Shown here piece by piece: positions 26,560 through 35,660 of a DNA stretch of 60,595 nt. Position numbers and translations under genes: made by a program. This DNA is from Rhodospirillaceae bacterium. Its GTDB lineage: Bacteria; Pseudomonadota; Alphaproteobacteria; CACIAM-22H2. Every line of letters starts with the position of its first letter. Position 1 is the first letter of the stretch. The notes below the pieces were generated by a model. That model was not told the DNA's origin. It saw only the letters and a list, made by a program, of their open reading frames with translations, and did no database searches. The stretch covers positions 1 to 60,595 of the forward strand of contig JALHMR010000027.1 of the NCBI GenBank assembly GCA_022843945.1. The letters are read 5' to 3'.

Positions 26560-27246
26560 ATGCGCGCACGCGATATCATGACCAAAGCCGTACGCACCGT
26601 CACCGCCGACACACCGGTTCGGGCCATCGCCGAGCTGATGTTGACGAAACGGATTAGCGGCATTCCCGTGGTCGACAAGCGGCGTCGGGTTATCGGTGTT
26701 GTCAGCGAAGCCGATCTCATGCGACGGGCCGAAAGCGGCACCACGCGCCGACGCTCCTGGTGGCTCGATCTTCTCGTCGACCCGCGTTCCCGGGCTCGGG
26801 AATATGCCAAGACCCGGGGGCTGTATGCTCGGGACGTGATGGCCCGGACGGTCATTTCGGTCACGCCGGATACCGAGGTGGATGTCATCGCCGATATCAT
26901 GGAGCGCTCGGAGATCAAGCGCGTCCCGGTCATCGACAGGCAGAAGCTGGTGGGCATCGTCAGCCGGCGGGACCTTCTTCCGGCGCTCGCCAGGCCGCCA
27001 AGAAAGGCCGGGCGGCCGAGCGATGCCGCTATCGGCGCCGCGCTGCGCAAGGAAATCCGGAGTAAAGGCCTTGCCCGCGACATCCTGGTCAATTTTTCGG
27101 TGCACAAGGGCGTCATCGACTTGTATGGCCTGGTGCCCAGTTCCGAGGAACGTGACGCGATCCGGGTCATGGCTGAAACTGTTCCGGGCGCCCGGCTGGT
27201 CAAGGACAACCTTGTCGTTCGCCCCATGCTCTTGATGGCAAGCTGA
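26560..27246 (+). CDS. CBS-pair plus BON-domain protein
   Basis: This 228-residue protein has two CBS motifs (MRARDIMTKAVRTVTADTPV with RISGIPVVDKRRRVIGVVSEADLM, and ARDVMARTVISVTPDTEV with IKRVPVIDRQKLVGIVSRRDLL), followed by a BON-like segment (FSVHKGVIDLYGLVPSSEERDAIRVMAE). CBS pairs bind adenine nucleotides; the BON part may contact membranes. A close paralogue lies at 44116-44859. The ribosome site AAAGGAG is clear. The FNR-type box upstream suggests induction at low oxygen, like the DosR-regulon CBS protein Hrp1. Confidence 0.88.
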   Translation: MRARDIMTKAVRTVTADTPVRAIAELMLTKRISGIPVVDKRRRVIGVVSEADLMRRAESGTTRRRSWWLDLLVDPRSRAREYAKTRGLYARDVMARTVISVTPDTEVDVIADIMERSEIKRVPVIDRQKLVGIVSRRDLLPALARPPRKAGRPSDAAIGAALRKEIRSKGLARDILVNFSVHKGVIDLYGLVPSSEERDAIRVMAETVPGARLVKDNLVVRPMLLMAS

Positions 27247-27330
27247 CAGGCCTGCTTCCGTTTGCTCGTGACGGGGCCTGGCGCATAGGGCAAGACTCAC
27301 GCCTCGGTCTTCGACCCTTCGGCTTGCAAC

Positions 27331-30012
27331 ATGTCTGTCCGCAACCTCGATGCCCTGTTCCGGCCGCGTTCGGTAGCGCTCATCGGCGCGTCGTCGCGGC
27401 CGAACTCCGTAGGGCGCGTGGTCGCGGACAACCTTCTCAGGAGTGGCTTCACCGGCCCGATCATGCCGGTCAATCCCCGGCACCAGGCCATCGCCGGGAT
27501 TCTGGCCTATCCGGACGTCGCCAGCCTGCCCGTCGTTCCCGACTTGGCGGTGATCTGCACGCCTCCGGCGACCGTGCCTGGCCTGGTCGCCGAACTCGGC
27601 AAGAGAGGCGTCAAAGGCGCGGTGGTCATCACGGCGGGATTCAAGGAGCTCGGCAGCGCCGCCGGGCGGGCACTCGAGCAGGCCATCCTTGACGCAGCCC
27701 GCCCCCATCTTCTCCGCATCGTCGGGCCGAACTGCGTCGGCATTATCTCGACCGCGGCAAACCTGAACGCATCCTTTGCCCATCTTCAGCCGTTACCGGG
27801 CGGCGTCGCATTCGTCACCCAGTCGGGCGCCATGGCGACGACGGTCCTCGACTGGGCCACGGCCAGGAACATCGGCTTTTCGCATATCGTCTCTCTGGGG
27901 GACATGACCGATGTCGACTTCGGCGACATGTTGGACTATCTCGCTACCGATCCGAAAACCACGGCCATCCTTCTATATATCGAGGCCATTACCGCCTCGC
28001 GTAAATTCATGTCCGCCGCCCGTGCTGCGGCGCGACTCAAGCCGGTCATCGCCATCAAGGCTGGCCGCCATGCCGCTGCCGCCCGTGCCGCCGCCTCTCA
28101 TACGGGAGCCTTGGCCGGTGTGGACGCGGTTTACGCCGCAGCCTTTCGCCGGGCCGGCATGTTACGCGTGGACGATCTCGACGAGGTCTTCGACGCTGTG
28201 GCGACGCTTTCAGCACGAGCCGATTTTCGCGGAGAACGTCTGGCGATCCTGACCAATGGCGGCGGCGTTGGTGTGCTCGCAACCGATGCTTTGATCGACC
28301 AGGGCGGCCACCTGGCGGATCTTTCGCCTGCGACTATCGCCAGCCTCGACGCGAAGCTGCCGTCCACCTGGTCTCACGGGAATCCGATCGACATCATCGG
28401 CGACGCACAGGCCGACCGCTACGCATCGGCGCTGGATACCCTCGTCGCCGCACCAGAAGTCGACGCTGTCCTGGTACTCAACTGCCCGACCGCGATTGCC
28501 TCAGGTATCGACGCGGCGCGGGCGGTGATCGACATCACGGCCCGCCACAAGGGCAGTGTTCTGACAAGCTGGCTGGGTTCAGCCATCGCGGCGCCGGCGC
28601 GTCAGCTGTTCTCGGCCGCCGGCATTCCAAGCTACGACACGCCTGAGAAGGCAGTCCGCGGCTTCATGCACCTGGTTCGCTACCGGCGCAATCAGAACAC
28701 TTTGATGGAGGCACCTCCTTCCATCCCCGCCGGGTTCGAGTTCGATGAGAAGACGGCACGGCGGATCGTTCAAGAAGCGGCGTCGCGCGGCAACGTTTGG
28801 CTCGATGCCCTCGATCTGCACAAGGTCCTTGACTGCTACGGCATCAGGACGCCGCAGGTAACATTGGCCAACAGCCCCGAAGAGGCTGCAGCAGCCGCCC
28901 GCGCCTTGGGCAAGGCTGTAGCGCTGAAGATCGTCTCGCCCCAGCTAACCCACAAGAGCGACGTGGGCGGTGTCGCCCTGGGCCTGGACAATGACCGCCA
29001 GGTGCTTACGGCCGCGCGAGAGATGCTGCGGCGAGTATCGTCCGCGGCACCCGATGCGCAGATCCGCGGGTTTGTCGTTCAGGAAATGGTTGTCCGGAAA
29101 TCGGCTCACGAGCTGATTCTCGGCATGACCCTGGATTCTCAGTTCGGGCCGGTTCTGCTGTTCGGCCACGGCGGTACAGCCGTCGAGGTTATCGATGACA
29201 AGGCCCTGGCACTGCCGCCGCTCAATCTTGCCCTCGCCAAGGACATGATTACACGCACGCGGGTCTATCGGCAGCTACGAGGCTATCGCGACCGGCCGCC
29301 CGCCGACCTCGATGCGATCGCACTCACGCTCGTTAAACTGTCCCAGCTGGCGAGCGACCTCGACGAAATCGTGGAGCTCGATATTAATCCTCTCCTGGCG
29401 GATGCCGACGGCGTCATCGCCTTGGATGCCCGGATACGGGTGGCATCTCTGCCGGCCGGGGTGGTGCGCGGGCAGCGGATGGCCATCCGCCCCTATCCCC
29501 AGCAACTCGAGCGAGTGGAGCAACTGCCCGGGCTCGGCAGCGCACTTCTTCGCCCGGTCCGGCCGGAGGACGAGCAGGCGTTCGTACGCCTGTTCGACCG
29601 CCTGAGCGCGGAAGATGTCCGGCTGCGCTTCTTTGCTCCCCTGCGCGAAATGCCACGGCGCCAGCTCGCCCGGCTGACCCAGATCGACTATGACCGCGAG
29701 ATGGCCTTCGTCCTCGAAGCCTCCGGGCCGGAGCAGGGGGAAATTCTCGGCGTCGTCCGTATCGCTGCCGACCCGGACAACCAACGGGCCGAGTTCGCCG
29801 TGACGGTACGCAGCGACCTCAAGGGTCGGGGCATCGGGACCCTGATGCTGAGCCGCATGCTCGATTACGCCCGAGACCGGGGTATCGCAGAGGTGTTCGG
29901 CGATATTCTTGGCGAGAATACGATGATGATCGCCCTGTGCCGCGACCTCGATTTTGCTCTCGCCGCACTACCGGAAGGTGGCGGCATCGTTCGCGCCTCA
30001 AAACGTCTCTGA
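27331..30012 (+). CDS. ADP-forming acyl-CoA synthetase fused to GNAT acetyltransferase
   Basis: This 893-residue fusion has an N-terminal CoA-binding domain (LFRPRSVALIGASSRPNSVG), a succinyl-CoA-ligase-like domain (VGPNCVGIISTAANLN, FVTQSGAMATTVLDWA, and the SHTGALAG segment with a possible phospho-His), an ATP-grasp domain (residues about 470-690, LKIVSPQLTHKSDVGGVALGL) and a C-terminal GNAT domain (residues about 720-893, AVTVRSDLKGRGIGTLMLSRML). Related proteins either make ATP from acyl-CoA or acetylate lysines, for example on Acs. The intact SHTGA segment leaves catalysis possible. It follows the CBS-BON gene by 84 bases. Confidence 0.88.
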   Translation: MSVRNLDALFRPRSVALIGASSRPNSVGRVVADNLLRSGFTGPIMPVNPRHQAIAGILAYPDVASLPVVPDLAVICTPPATVPGLVAELGKRGVKGAVVITAGFKELGSAAGRALEQAILDAARPHLLRIVGPNCVGIISTAANLNASFAHLQPLPGGVAFVTQSGAMATTVLDWATARNIGFSHIVSLGDMTDVDFGDMLDYLATDPKTTAILLYIEAITASRKFMSAARAAARLKPVIAIKAGRHAAAARAAASHTGALAGVDAVYAAAFRRAGMLRVDDLDEVFDAVATLSARADFRGERLAILTNGGGVGVLATDALIDQGGHLADLSPATIASLDAKLPSTWSHGNPIDIIGDAQADRYASALDTLVAAPEVDAVLVLNCPTAIASGIDAARAVIDITARHKGSVLTSWLGSAIAAPARQLFSAAGIPSYDTPEKAVRGFMHLVRYRRNQNTLMEAPPSIPAGFEFDEKTARRIVQEAASRGNVWLDALDLHKVLDCYGIRTPQVTLANSPEEAAAAARALGKAVALKIVSPQLTHKSDVGGVALGLDNDRQVLTAAREMLRRVSSAAPDAQIRGFVVQEMVVRKSAHELILGMTLDSQFGPVLLFGHGGTAVEVIDDKALALPPLNLALAKDMITRTRVYRQLRGYRDRPPADLDAIALTLVKLSQLASDLDEIVELDINPLLADADGVIALDARIRVASLPAGVVRGQRMAIRPYPQQLERVEQLPGLGSALLRPVRPEDEQAFVRLFDRLSAEDVRLRFFAPLREMPRRQLARLTQIDYDREMAFVLEASGPEQGEILGVVRIAADPDNQRAEFAVTVRSDLKGRGIGTLMLSRMLDYARDRGIAEVFGDILGENTMMIALCRDLDFALAALPEGGGIVRASKRL

Positions 30013-30019
30013 GGGCGGC

Positions 30020-30033
30020 TTGATCTAGATCAA
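30020..30033. promoter_or_regulatory. Perfectly palindromic FNR-type box
   Basis: TTGATCTAGATCAA matches all ten consensus positions and is a complete palindrome. It is centred about 59 bases before the ATG at 30086 and lies eight bases after the preceding stop. Confidence 0.85.
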
Positions 30034-30085
30034 CCCTCGCCGGAGCGGTCCCCGGCATACTGTGATTCTTCTCGGAGGATCCGCA

Positions 30086-30580
30086 ATGTCCGAGCCATTG
30101 GCGCCACGACTACTCGACCGCGACATGATTGATCGGGCCTACCCCTTGGTCCGCAACATCTCCGCGGGCATCACGCTCGACCGTTGGGGGCGTTTTGCCC
30201 GTCCGCTCGTCTCCTCACGGTCCGCTGCCTGGCCGCGGGGACTGATGACCATCCAGAATACCGCAGGGTACATCCTCGGCCTCTTCGGGTTCGAGGTGCG
30301 TGACGATCTCTACGAAAATCGGACCCTCTGCGTGGAGAACATCGTGATCCCCAGCATTCCCGGCCGCGATGCCATCTGGATGGCGGTGCTCGAAACCGCC
30401 GAACAGCTCGCTAAAATGCATGGCTGTCGGACCATTCGCGCCGGTCTGAATGACGACCTCGACCCCTCGGATAGCGACCGGAACTGGCTCGCAAGCTCAT
30501 TCGAATCCGCCGGATATTCATTGGAAGGCGTCCGCGCCTCCAAGCGGATCGACACCGATGAGCGCCCCCATGCCCACTAA
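30086..30580 (+). CDS. Hypothetical protein, possibly GNAT-fold
   Basis: This 164-residue soluble protein has no family I can name with confidence. The segments TLCVENIVIPSIPGRDAIWMAVLETAEQLAKMHGCRTIRAGLND-like region (about residues 85-130) and a late FESAGYSLEGVRASKRI resemble the second half of GNAT acetyltransferases, but no clear acetyl-CoA loop is seen. ATG 30086 has GGAGGA at 30075-30080 and is preferred over the earlier one. It lies directly behind a perfect FNR-type box and 19 bases before the FnrN-type gene, so it may be co-expressed with it. Confidence 0.6.
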   Translation: MSEPLAPRLLDRDMIDRAYPLVRNISAGITLDRWGRFARPLVSSRSAAWPRGLMTIQNTAGYILGLFGFEVRDDLYENRTLCVENIVIPSIPGRDAIWMAVLETAEQLAKMHGCRTIRAGLNDDLDPSDSDRNWLASSFESAGYSLEGVRASKRIDTDERPHAH

Positions 30581-30599
30581 CGGGATGAGGGCGCCACGC

Positions 30600-31337
30600 A
30601 TGTCCCGCTTCAGCGTGACCAAGCCGCCGGCGCGCTGCGCCAGCGAGTTGGTGAGCCCGTGCAACACCTGCGAGGTGCGGGACTTTGCGGCCTGCGCGCC
30701 CCTGAACCCGGACGAGCAGCGACGCCTGGCTTCGATCATGACTTCGGTCGAGATCGCCCCCCACCAGCCTATTTTCGACGAGGCCGATCCGGCCGAGCAC
30801 GTCTACAACGTGACTGGCGGCGCGGTGAAGATCTACAAGCTGCTGCCGGATGGGCGTCGCCAGATCACGGGCTTCCTGCTACCCGGCGATTTTCTCGGCC
30901 TGACCCACAAGGAAGCCTACGCTTACAGCGCCGAGGCGCTGGGCCCGACCAGACTTTGCCGGTTTCCGCGACGCAAGCTGGAGAACCTTCTGGATGAGAT
31001 TCCGAAGCTCGAGCAACGGCTGCTGGGAATGGCCTCGCACGAGCTTGCTGCCGCCCAGGACCAGATGATGCTTCTCGGCCGAAAATCAGCCAAAGAACGC
31101 GTCGTGTCGTTCCTGCTCATGATGTCGAACGGGGCGGTCCGGCGCGGAAAGCTGGCTGATCCCGTTACTCTGCCGATGAACCGCAGCGACATCGCCGACT
31201 ACCTGGGGCTGACGATTGAAACCGTCAGCCGCACCTTCACGCAGCTTCGCACGCAGAAGCTCATCGAGCTGTTGGACGAGAAGCAGGTGCGCCTGCTCAA
31301 GCCTGAAGCGCTGCGCGAAATCGCCACCGGTTTCTGA
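30600..31337 (+). CDS. FnrN-type [4Fe-4S] oxygen-sensing Crp/Fnr regulator
   Basis: This 245-residue regulator has the cysteine pattern of FnrN/FnrL-type sensors: Cys21-x2-Cys24-x7-Cys32 plus central Cys120 (GPTRLCRFP), which would hold an oxygen-labile cluster. The sensor barrel (HVYNVTGGAVKIYKLLPDGRRQITGFLLPGDFLGL) and winged helix ([21 protein letters not shown]) are complete. Several in-frame ATGs lie upstream, but 30600 has GAGGG eight to twelve bases before it and keeps the usual N-terminus. It is the obvious candidate to bind the FNR boxes in this island, and the box at 30020 suggests autoregulation. Confidence 0.9.
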   Translation: MSRFSVTKPPARCASELVSPCNTCEVRDFAACAPLNPDEQRRLASIMTSVEIAPHQPIFDEADPAEHVYNVTGGAVKIYKLLPDGRRQITGFLLPGDFLGLTHKEAYAYSAEALGPTRLCRFPRRKLENLLDEIPKLEQRLLGMASHELAAAQDQMMLLGRKSAKERVVSFLLMMSNGAVRRGKLADPVTLPMNRSDIADYLGLTIETVSRTFTQLRTQKLIELLDEKQVRLLKPEALREIATGF

Positions 31338-31339
31338 GG

Positions 31340-31711
31340 CTACTCGACGCTGGCCACGCGGAAGGTCCGCAGCTCGCCGTCGTGCTCCTTGATGGAGATG
31401 TATTCACCGGGCTTGAATACGTGATGCTCGAAACGGAAGAGCGATTCGTCATCCTCTTCTTCGTCGGGAACATAGGAGAACGCCCAGCGGTTCCCGTGGC
31501 TGTGGATGAGCCTGCCGTTCTCGTCCGGGCCGGTCCAGAAACGGCGCACCGTGCACTTGCTGCGGTTGGCCTTCCACTCGATCGGATCGAACTGGCCCTC
31601 TCGGTCCAGGGCCGCCACGAACTCGTAACCGTGGCGCGGATTCCCCTCCGGGAATTCGCGACAGCGAGCCAGCTCCAACCGTATCTTGCGCAGTGCCACG
31701 GGTCTCTCCAT
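31340..31711 (-). CDS. Conserved hypothetical protein
   Basis: This 123-residue soluble protein has the layout VALRKIRLELARCREFPEGN, HGYEFVAALDREGQFD, CTVRRFWTGPDENGRLIH and a final FKPGEYISIKEHDGELRTFRV. I recall near relatives as conserved hypotheticals in alphaproteobacteria near oxygen-control genes. It has no membrane or signal segment. ATG 31711 is chosen because homology-like sequence starts there. An FNR-type box lies 53 bases upstream, shared with the divergent TauE/SafE-like gene. It is convergent with the FnrN-type gene, only two bases apart. Confidence 0.75.
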   Translation of the reverse strand: MERPVALRKIRLELARCREFPEGNPRHGYEFVAALDREGQFDPIEWKANRSKCTVRRFWTGPDENGRLIHSHGNRWAFSYVPDEEEDDESLFRFEHHVFKPGEYISIKEHDGELRTFRVASVE

Positions 31712-31757
31712 TGCTGAATTCGAGACGCCATTTTCCGGGGCCGGGCCTTTTGCAGCA

Positions 31758-31771
31758 TTGACCTGAATCAA
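31758..31771. promoter_or_regulatory. FNR-type box between divergent genes
   Basis: TTGACCTGAATCAA matches nine of ten positions. Its centre is about 41 bases before the ATG at 31806 and 53 before the start at 31711 on the other strand. Confidence 0.75.
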
Positions 31772-31805
31772 TGGCGGGCTCGTCGCCCTCGCCTTAAATG
31801 AAGGC

Positions 31806-32531
31806 ATGCACAATCATGGCGTGGATGCTGCCCTGGCGGGAGGCCCGGCCCTCGAGACCTTGCCGCTGTTCCTGCTGCTCTTCGCGACCGGCCTCTGGGG
31901 CAGCCTGACCCACTGCGCCGGAATGTGCGGCCCCTTCGTCATCACGCAAGTCGACCGGCAGCTCGAGCGCTTTTCCGGGCCCGGGTTCGGTCGCTGGCAG
32001 CGGCTGCAAGGTGCCGCGCTGGTTCCCTATCATCTCGGCAGGGCGACCACCTACGCGGCGCTGGGCGCGGCCTCCGGCAGCGTCGGCGGCCTGCTCGTCG
32101 AGGTGACCGGTCTGCGCTGGGTCCTGGCAGGCTTCCTCCTCGCCGCGGCGCTGCTATTTGCCATCCAGGCACTCGGCTTACCCGTCCTGCGGACCCTCGA
32201 CGTCCCGCCGGTGCTGGGCCGCCTCGCCGCGCGGCTGGGCCACGGGGGGTCGGGTTCACATCGCTATGCGCTCGGCCTGGCCTTGGGCTTCCTCCCCTGC
32301 GGTCTGCTCTACGGCGCACTTGCCGCCGCCGCCGCCGCGGGCGATGCCGCCTCGGGAGCCCTTGCTATGGCCGCGTTTGCTCTGGGCACGGTGCCGGCGC
32401 TCGTCATGGTCGGCTGGGGCGGGATGCTTCTGGGCTTGCGCCGCCGCCAGACACTTCAGCGGCTGACGCGTCCCCTGCTGGCGGCCAATGCGGTCGTGCT
32501 GCTGGTCCTCGCCTTAGGCCTCGCGACCTGA
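31806..32531 (+). CDS. TauE/SafE- or DsbD-like membrane protein, likely cbb3 maturation
   Basis: This 241-residue protein has about six membrane segments. Residues after the first segment read LTHCAGMCGPFVITQ, a CxxxC motif seen in the 'sulfite exporter TauE/SafE' group that sits near cbb3 oxidase genes and is thought to help copper delivery; ALGFLPCGLLYGAL near residue 160 is the second hallmark. It overlaps the convergent DUF2189 gene by 18 bases. Proximity to ccoN, 0.9 kb away, and an FNR-type box support a cbb3 role, which is inferred. Confidence 0.8.
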   Translation: MHNHGVDAALAGGPALETLPLFLLLFATGLWGSLTHCAGMCGPFVITQVDRQLERFSGPGFGRWQRLQGAALVPYHLGRATTYAALGAASGSVGGLLVEVTGLRWVLAGFLLAAALLFAIQALGLPVLRTLDVPPVLGRLAARLGHGGSGSHRYALGLALGFLPCGLLYGALAAAAAAGDAASGALAMAAFALGTVPALVMVGWGGMLLGLRRRQTLQRLTRPLLAANAVVLLVLALGLAT

Positions 32532-33308
32532 AGCATCATCGACCAGGTCCTTGTAGGCATGCCAGGACGCGTGCCCCAGGAGCGGCAGGATGACGATTAG
32601 GCCGAGATAGAAGGTTACCAGCCCGATCACCGTGAAGAGCACGATCAGGCCCGCCCATAGCGCCATGGCAGGCAGATTGATGCGAACCGCCATCACGCTG
32701 GTGGCCATCGCGGTAATCACGCCGACATCACGGTCCACAAGCATCGGTATCGAGATGACGCTGATCGAGAAGATCACCGTGCCAAGGACCAGGCCGACGA
32801 TCGCTCCCGTCAACAGAAACGAGACACTGACGGGCGAAAACACCACGGCATCGAAGAGGCGCTCCAGGGATGGGTTGGCCCCCGCGAAAAACAGCGCGAA
32901 GAGGAGAGTTGCGATCCGCACCCAGACGAGATGGGCGAGCATCAGGATCAACCCGAGAAGGGCGATTTGTGCGCCGTTCCGGCGCCAGGCGAACAGCACA
33001 TCCCAGCCCGTCACCGCTTGTCCCGCGCCCAGCCGCCGGCTGATCTCGTAAAGCCCGACCGCGATGAGCGGCGCCACGAAGAAGAAGCCGGCGGTGAGTG
33101 GCAGAGCGAGATAGATCGCTCCGGTCACCACCGTGCCGATTTTCAACCCGATGCTGACCGCTGCGATGACGGCGCCAACGGCCAGGCTCAGCCGGGGCGC
33201 CCGCAGCAGATCCGCCCAGCCGCGGGCCAGCCAGAGCCAGGGGCGATCGACGGGCACGCGCCGGACGCGTGGCCCAGGCTCGGGAAAAACGGCGATCAGA
33301 TCGGACAT
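32514..33308 (-). CDS. DUF2189 family membrane protein
   Basis: This 264-residue, about six-segment membrane protein has the DUF2189 layout: an N-terminal VRRVPVDRPWLWLARGWADLLRAPRLSL-type entry, YLALPLTAGFFFVAPLIAVGLYEISRR, and a late GVITAMATSVMAVRINLPAM followed by a C-terminal GHASWHAYKDLVD. Its function is unknown. Such genes often neighbour cytochrome oxidase genes. The ATG at 33308 gives the family start; the frame extends to 33479 without it. It is divergent from ccoN with an FNR-type box between. Confidence 0.8.
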   Translation of the reverse strand: MSDLIAVFPEPGPRVRRVPVDRPWLWLARGWADLLRAPRLSLAVGAVIAAVSIGLKIGTVVTGAIYLALPLTAGFFFVAPLIAVGLYEISRRLGAGQAVTGWDVLFAWRRNGAQIALLGLILMLAHLVWVRIATLLFALFFAGANPSLERLFDAVVFSPVSVSFLLTGAIVGLVLGTVIFSISVISIPMLVDRDVGVITAMATSVMAVRINLPAMALWAGLIVLFTVIGLVTFYLGLIVILPLLGHASWHAYKDLVDDASGREA

Positions 33309-33365
33309 CGCGGCCTCGTGGCATTCAGGATCGGTTAACCCTCGCAAATACTTCGTTGATCCGCG

Positions 33366-33379
33366 TTGACCTGGATCAA
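33366..33379. promoter_or_regulatory. FNR-type box upstream of ccoN
   Basis: TTGACCTGGATCAA matches nine of ten positions. Its centre is about 81 bases before ccoN and 64 before the divergent DUF2189 start. Control of ccoNOQP by FNR/FixK-type proteins is well established in related bacteria. Confidence 0.8.
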
Positions 33380-33453
33380 GGCGGGCCGCGGCGCGGTCGC
33401 CGACTATCCCCGCGCCGCCCCCCTTAGGGCGCGCCAATGCCATTGGGGTAGTC

Positions 33454-34920
33454 ATGACCGCACTCGATACCGCCGCCACACCCGTCGAAGCCCGTCGGGC
33501 GCCCGTCTACGCCGACGACGTGATCCGCGCCTTCATGATCGCCACTGTCTTCTGGGGGATCGTAGCTTTCGCGGCCGGCGTCTACATCGCCCTGCAACTG
33601 GCCTTTCCCGCCCTCAACCTTGGACTGGAATGGACGACCTTCGGCCGGCTGCGGCCCGTCCATACCTCGGCGGCGATCTTCGCCTTCGGTGGCAACGCCC
33701 TGCTGGGCACCTCCTTTCACGTGGTGCAGCGGACCTGCCGCGCCCGGCTATGGGGCGGCGATGCCTTCGCCTGGTTCGTGTTCTGGGGTTACCAGGCCTT
33801 TATCGTCCTCGCCGCCAGCGGCTACGTGCTGGGCATCACCCAGAGCAAGGAATACGCCGAGCCGGAATGGTATGTCGACCTGTGGCTGACCATCGTCTGG
33901 GTCGCCTATCTGGCCATCTTCCTCGGCACGCTGCTCAAGCGCGAGGAGCCGCACATCTACGTCGCCAACTGGTTCTATCTCGCCTTCATCCTGACCATCG
34001 CCGTTCTGCACATCGGCAACAACATCGCCGTGCCCGTGTCCTGGTTCGGCACCAAGAGCTACGGCGCCGCCTCCGGCGTGCAGGATGCGATGATCCAGTG
34101 GTGGTACGGCCACAACGCCGTCGGCTTCTTCCTGACCGCCGGCTTCCTCGGCATGATGTACTACTTCATCCCCAAGGCCGCGGAGCGGCCAGTCTATTCC
34201 TACCGCCTGTCGATCATCCATTTCTGGGCCCTGATCTTCCTCTACATCTGGGCGGGCCCGCACCACCTCCACTACACCGCCTTGCCCGACTGGGCGCAGA
34301 CCCTCGGCATGACCTTCTCGATCATGCTGTGGATGCCCTCGTGGGGCGGCATGATCAACGGCCTGATGACACTCTCGGGCGCCTGGGACAAGCTGCGCAC
34401 CAATCCCGGCCTTCGCTTCTCGGTCACCGCCGTGGGCTTCTACGGCATGAGCACCTTCGAAGGCCCGGTCATGTCGATCAAGGCCGTGAACTCGCTCAGC
34501 CACTACACCGACTGGACGATCGGCCACGTCCACTCCGGCGCGCTGGGCTGGGTCGCCTTCATCGTCTTCGGCGCGCTCTACTACCTCGTTCCGTTCCTGT
34601 GGAAGAAACAGGACGTCTGGTCGCCGCGCCTGGCCAGCTGGCATTTCTGGATCTCGACCATGGGCATCGTCCTCTACATCACCTCGATGTGGGTGTCGGG
34701 AATCATGCAGGGCCTGATGTGGCGGGCCTACGATGAGCTGGGCTTCCTGCAGTACTCGTTCGTCGAATCCGTGGCCGCCATGCATCCCTTCTATGTCATC
34801 CGCGCGCTCGGCGGCCTGCTCTTCCTGAGCGGCGCGCTGCTCATGGCCTACAACTTCTGGCGGACGATCCGCGGCGAAGAGCCCGCGCGTCTCGCCTATG
34901 CCGCCACGCCGGCGGAGTGA
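33454..34920 (+). CDS. ccoN: cbb3-type cytochrome c oxidase subunit I
   Basis: This 488-residue, twelve-helix catalytic subunit reduces oxygen at very low concentrations. Haem and copper ligands are visible: [14 protein letters not shown] (low-spin haem b), [11 protein letters not shown] and [12 protein letters not shown] (CuB), and [15 protein letters not shown] (haem b3 and b). It is the first gene of the ccoNOQP operon and overlaps the ccoO region by four bases if the GTG at 34917 is used. Confidence 0.97.
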   Translation: MTALDTAATPVEARRAPVYADDVIRAFMIATVFWGIVAFAAGVYIALQLAFPALNLGLEWTTFGRLRPVHTSAAIFAFGGNALLGTSFHVVQRTCRARLWGGDAFAWFVFWGYQAFIVLAASGYVLGITQSKEYAEPEWYVDLWLTIVWVAYLAIFLGTLLKREEPHIYVANWFYLAFILTIAVLHIGNNIAVPVSWFGTKSYGAASGVQDAMIQWWYGHNAVGFFLTAGFLGMMYYFIPKAAERPVYSYRLSIIHFWALIFLYIWAGPHHLHYTALPDWAQTLGMTFSIMLWMPSWGGMINGLMTLSGAWDKLRTNPGLRFSVTAVGFYGMSTFEGPVMSIKAVNSLSHYTDWTIGHVHSGALGWVAFIVFGALYYLVPFLWKKQDVWSPRLASWHFWISTMGIVLYITSMWVSGIMQGLMWRAYDELGFLQYSFVESVAAMHPFYVIRALGGLLFLSGALLMAYNFWRTIRGEEPARLAYAATPAE

Positions 34921-34928
34921 GACGCATC

Positions 34929-35654
34929 ATGACCTTCCGTCACGCCGTCATCGAAAAGAACGTCGTCCTGCTGGCCATCCTGACGCTGATCACGATCTCG
35001 ATCGGCGGCCTGGTGCAGATCGTGCCGCTCTTCACCATCGAGACCACGATCGAACGCGTCGAGGGCATCCGCCCCTACACGCCGCTCGAGCTGATGGGCC
35101 GCAATATCTATGTCCGTGAAGGCTGCTATCTCTGCCATAGCCAGCAGATCCGGCCCTTCAAGGACGAGATCGAGCGCTACGGCCATTTCAGCCTGGCCGC
35201 CGAGAGCCTCTACGACCACCCGTTCCAGTGGGGCTCCAAGCGCACGGGCCCCGACCTGGCGCGCGTCGGCGGCAAATATTCCAACGAGTGGCACGTCGCT
35301 CATCTCGTCGAGCCGAAGGCCGTCGTGCCCGAGACGGTCATGCCGCCCTATGCCTTCCTCGCCCAGAAGCCGCTGCGCTACGACGACATCGCCGCCCATC
35401 TGCGGGCGAGCCGTACGGTCGGCGTGCCCTACAGCGACGCCATGATCGAAGCCGCCAGGGCCGACCTCGAGGCGCAGGCCAGCGCCGACGGCGACAGCGA
35501 CGCGCTGGTGAAGCGCTATCCAAAAACCGTGGCCGCCGATTTCGACGGCAACCCGGCCCGCATCACCGAGATGGACGCGCTCGTCGCCTATCTCCAGATG
35601 CTGGGCACGCTGGTCAAGTTCACCGACATCCGCCCCGAACAGTTGAAGCAGTAG
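34929..35654 (+). CDS. ccoO: cbb3-type oxidase subunit II, mono-haem cytochrome c
   Basis: This 241-residue membrane-anchored cytochrome passes electrons to CcoN. It has one N-terminal helix (NVVLLAILTLITISIGGLVQ), then GRNIYVREGCYLCHSQQIRP (CYLCH, residues 66-70) and a distal Met in ETVMPPYAFL. ATG 34929 is chosen; GTG 34917, overlapping the ccoN stop, is an alternative adding four residues. Confidence 0.96.
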   Translation: MTFRHAVIEKNVVLLAILTLITISIGGLVQIVPLFTIETTIERVEGIRPYTPLELMGRNIYVREGCYLCHSQQIRPFKDEIERYGHFSLAAESLYDHPFQWGSKRTGPDLARVGGKYSNEWHVAHLVEPKAVVPETVMPPYAFLAQKPLRYDDIAAHLRASRTVGVPYSDAMIEAARADLEAQASADGDSDALVKRYPKTVAADFDGNPARITEMDALVAYLQMLGTLVKFTDIRPEQLKQ

Positions 35655-35660
35655 GCCGCC

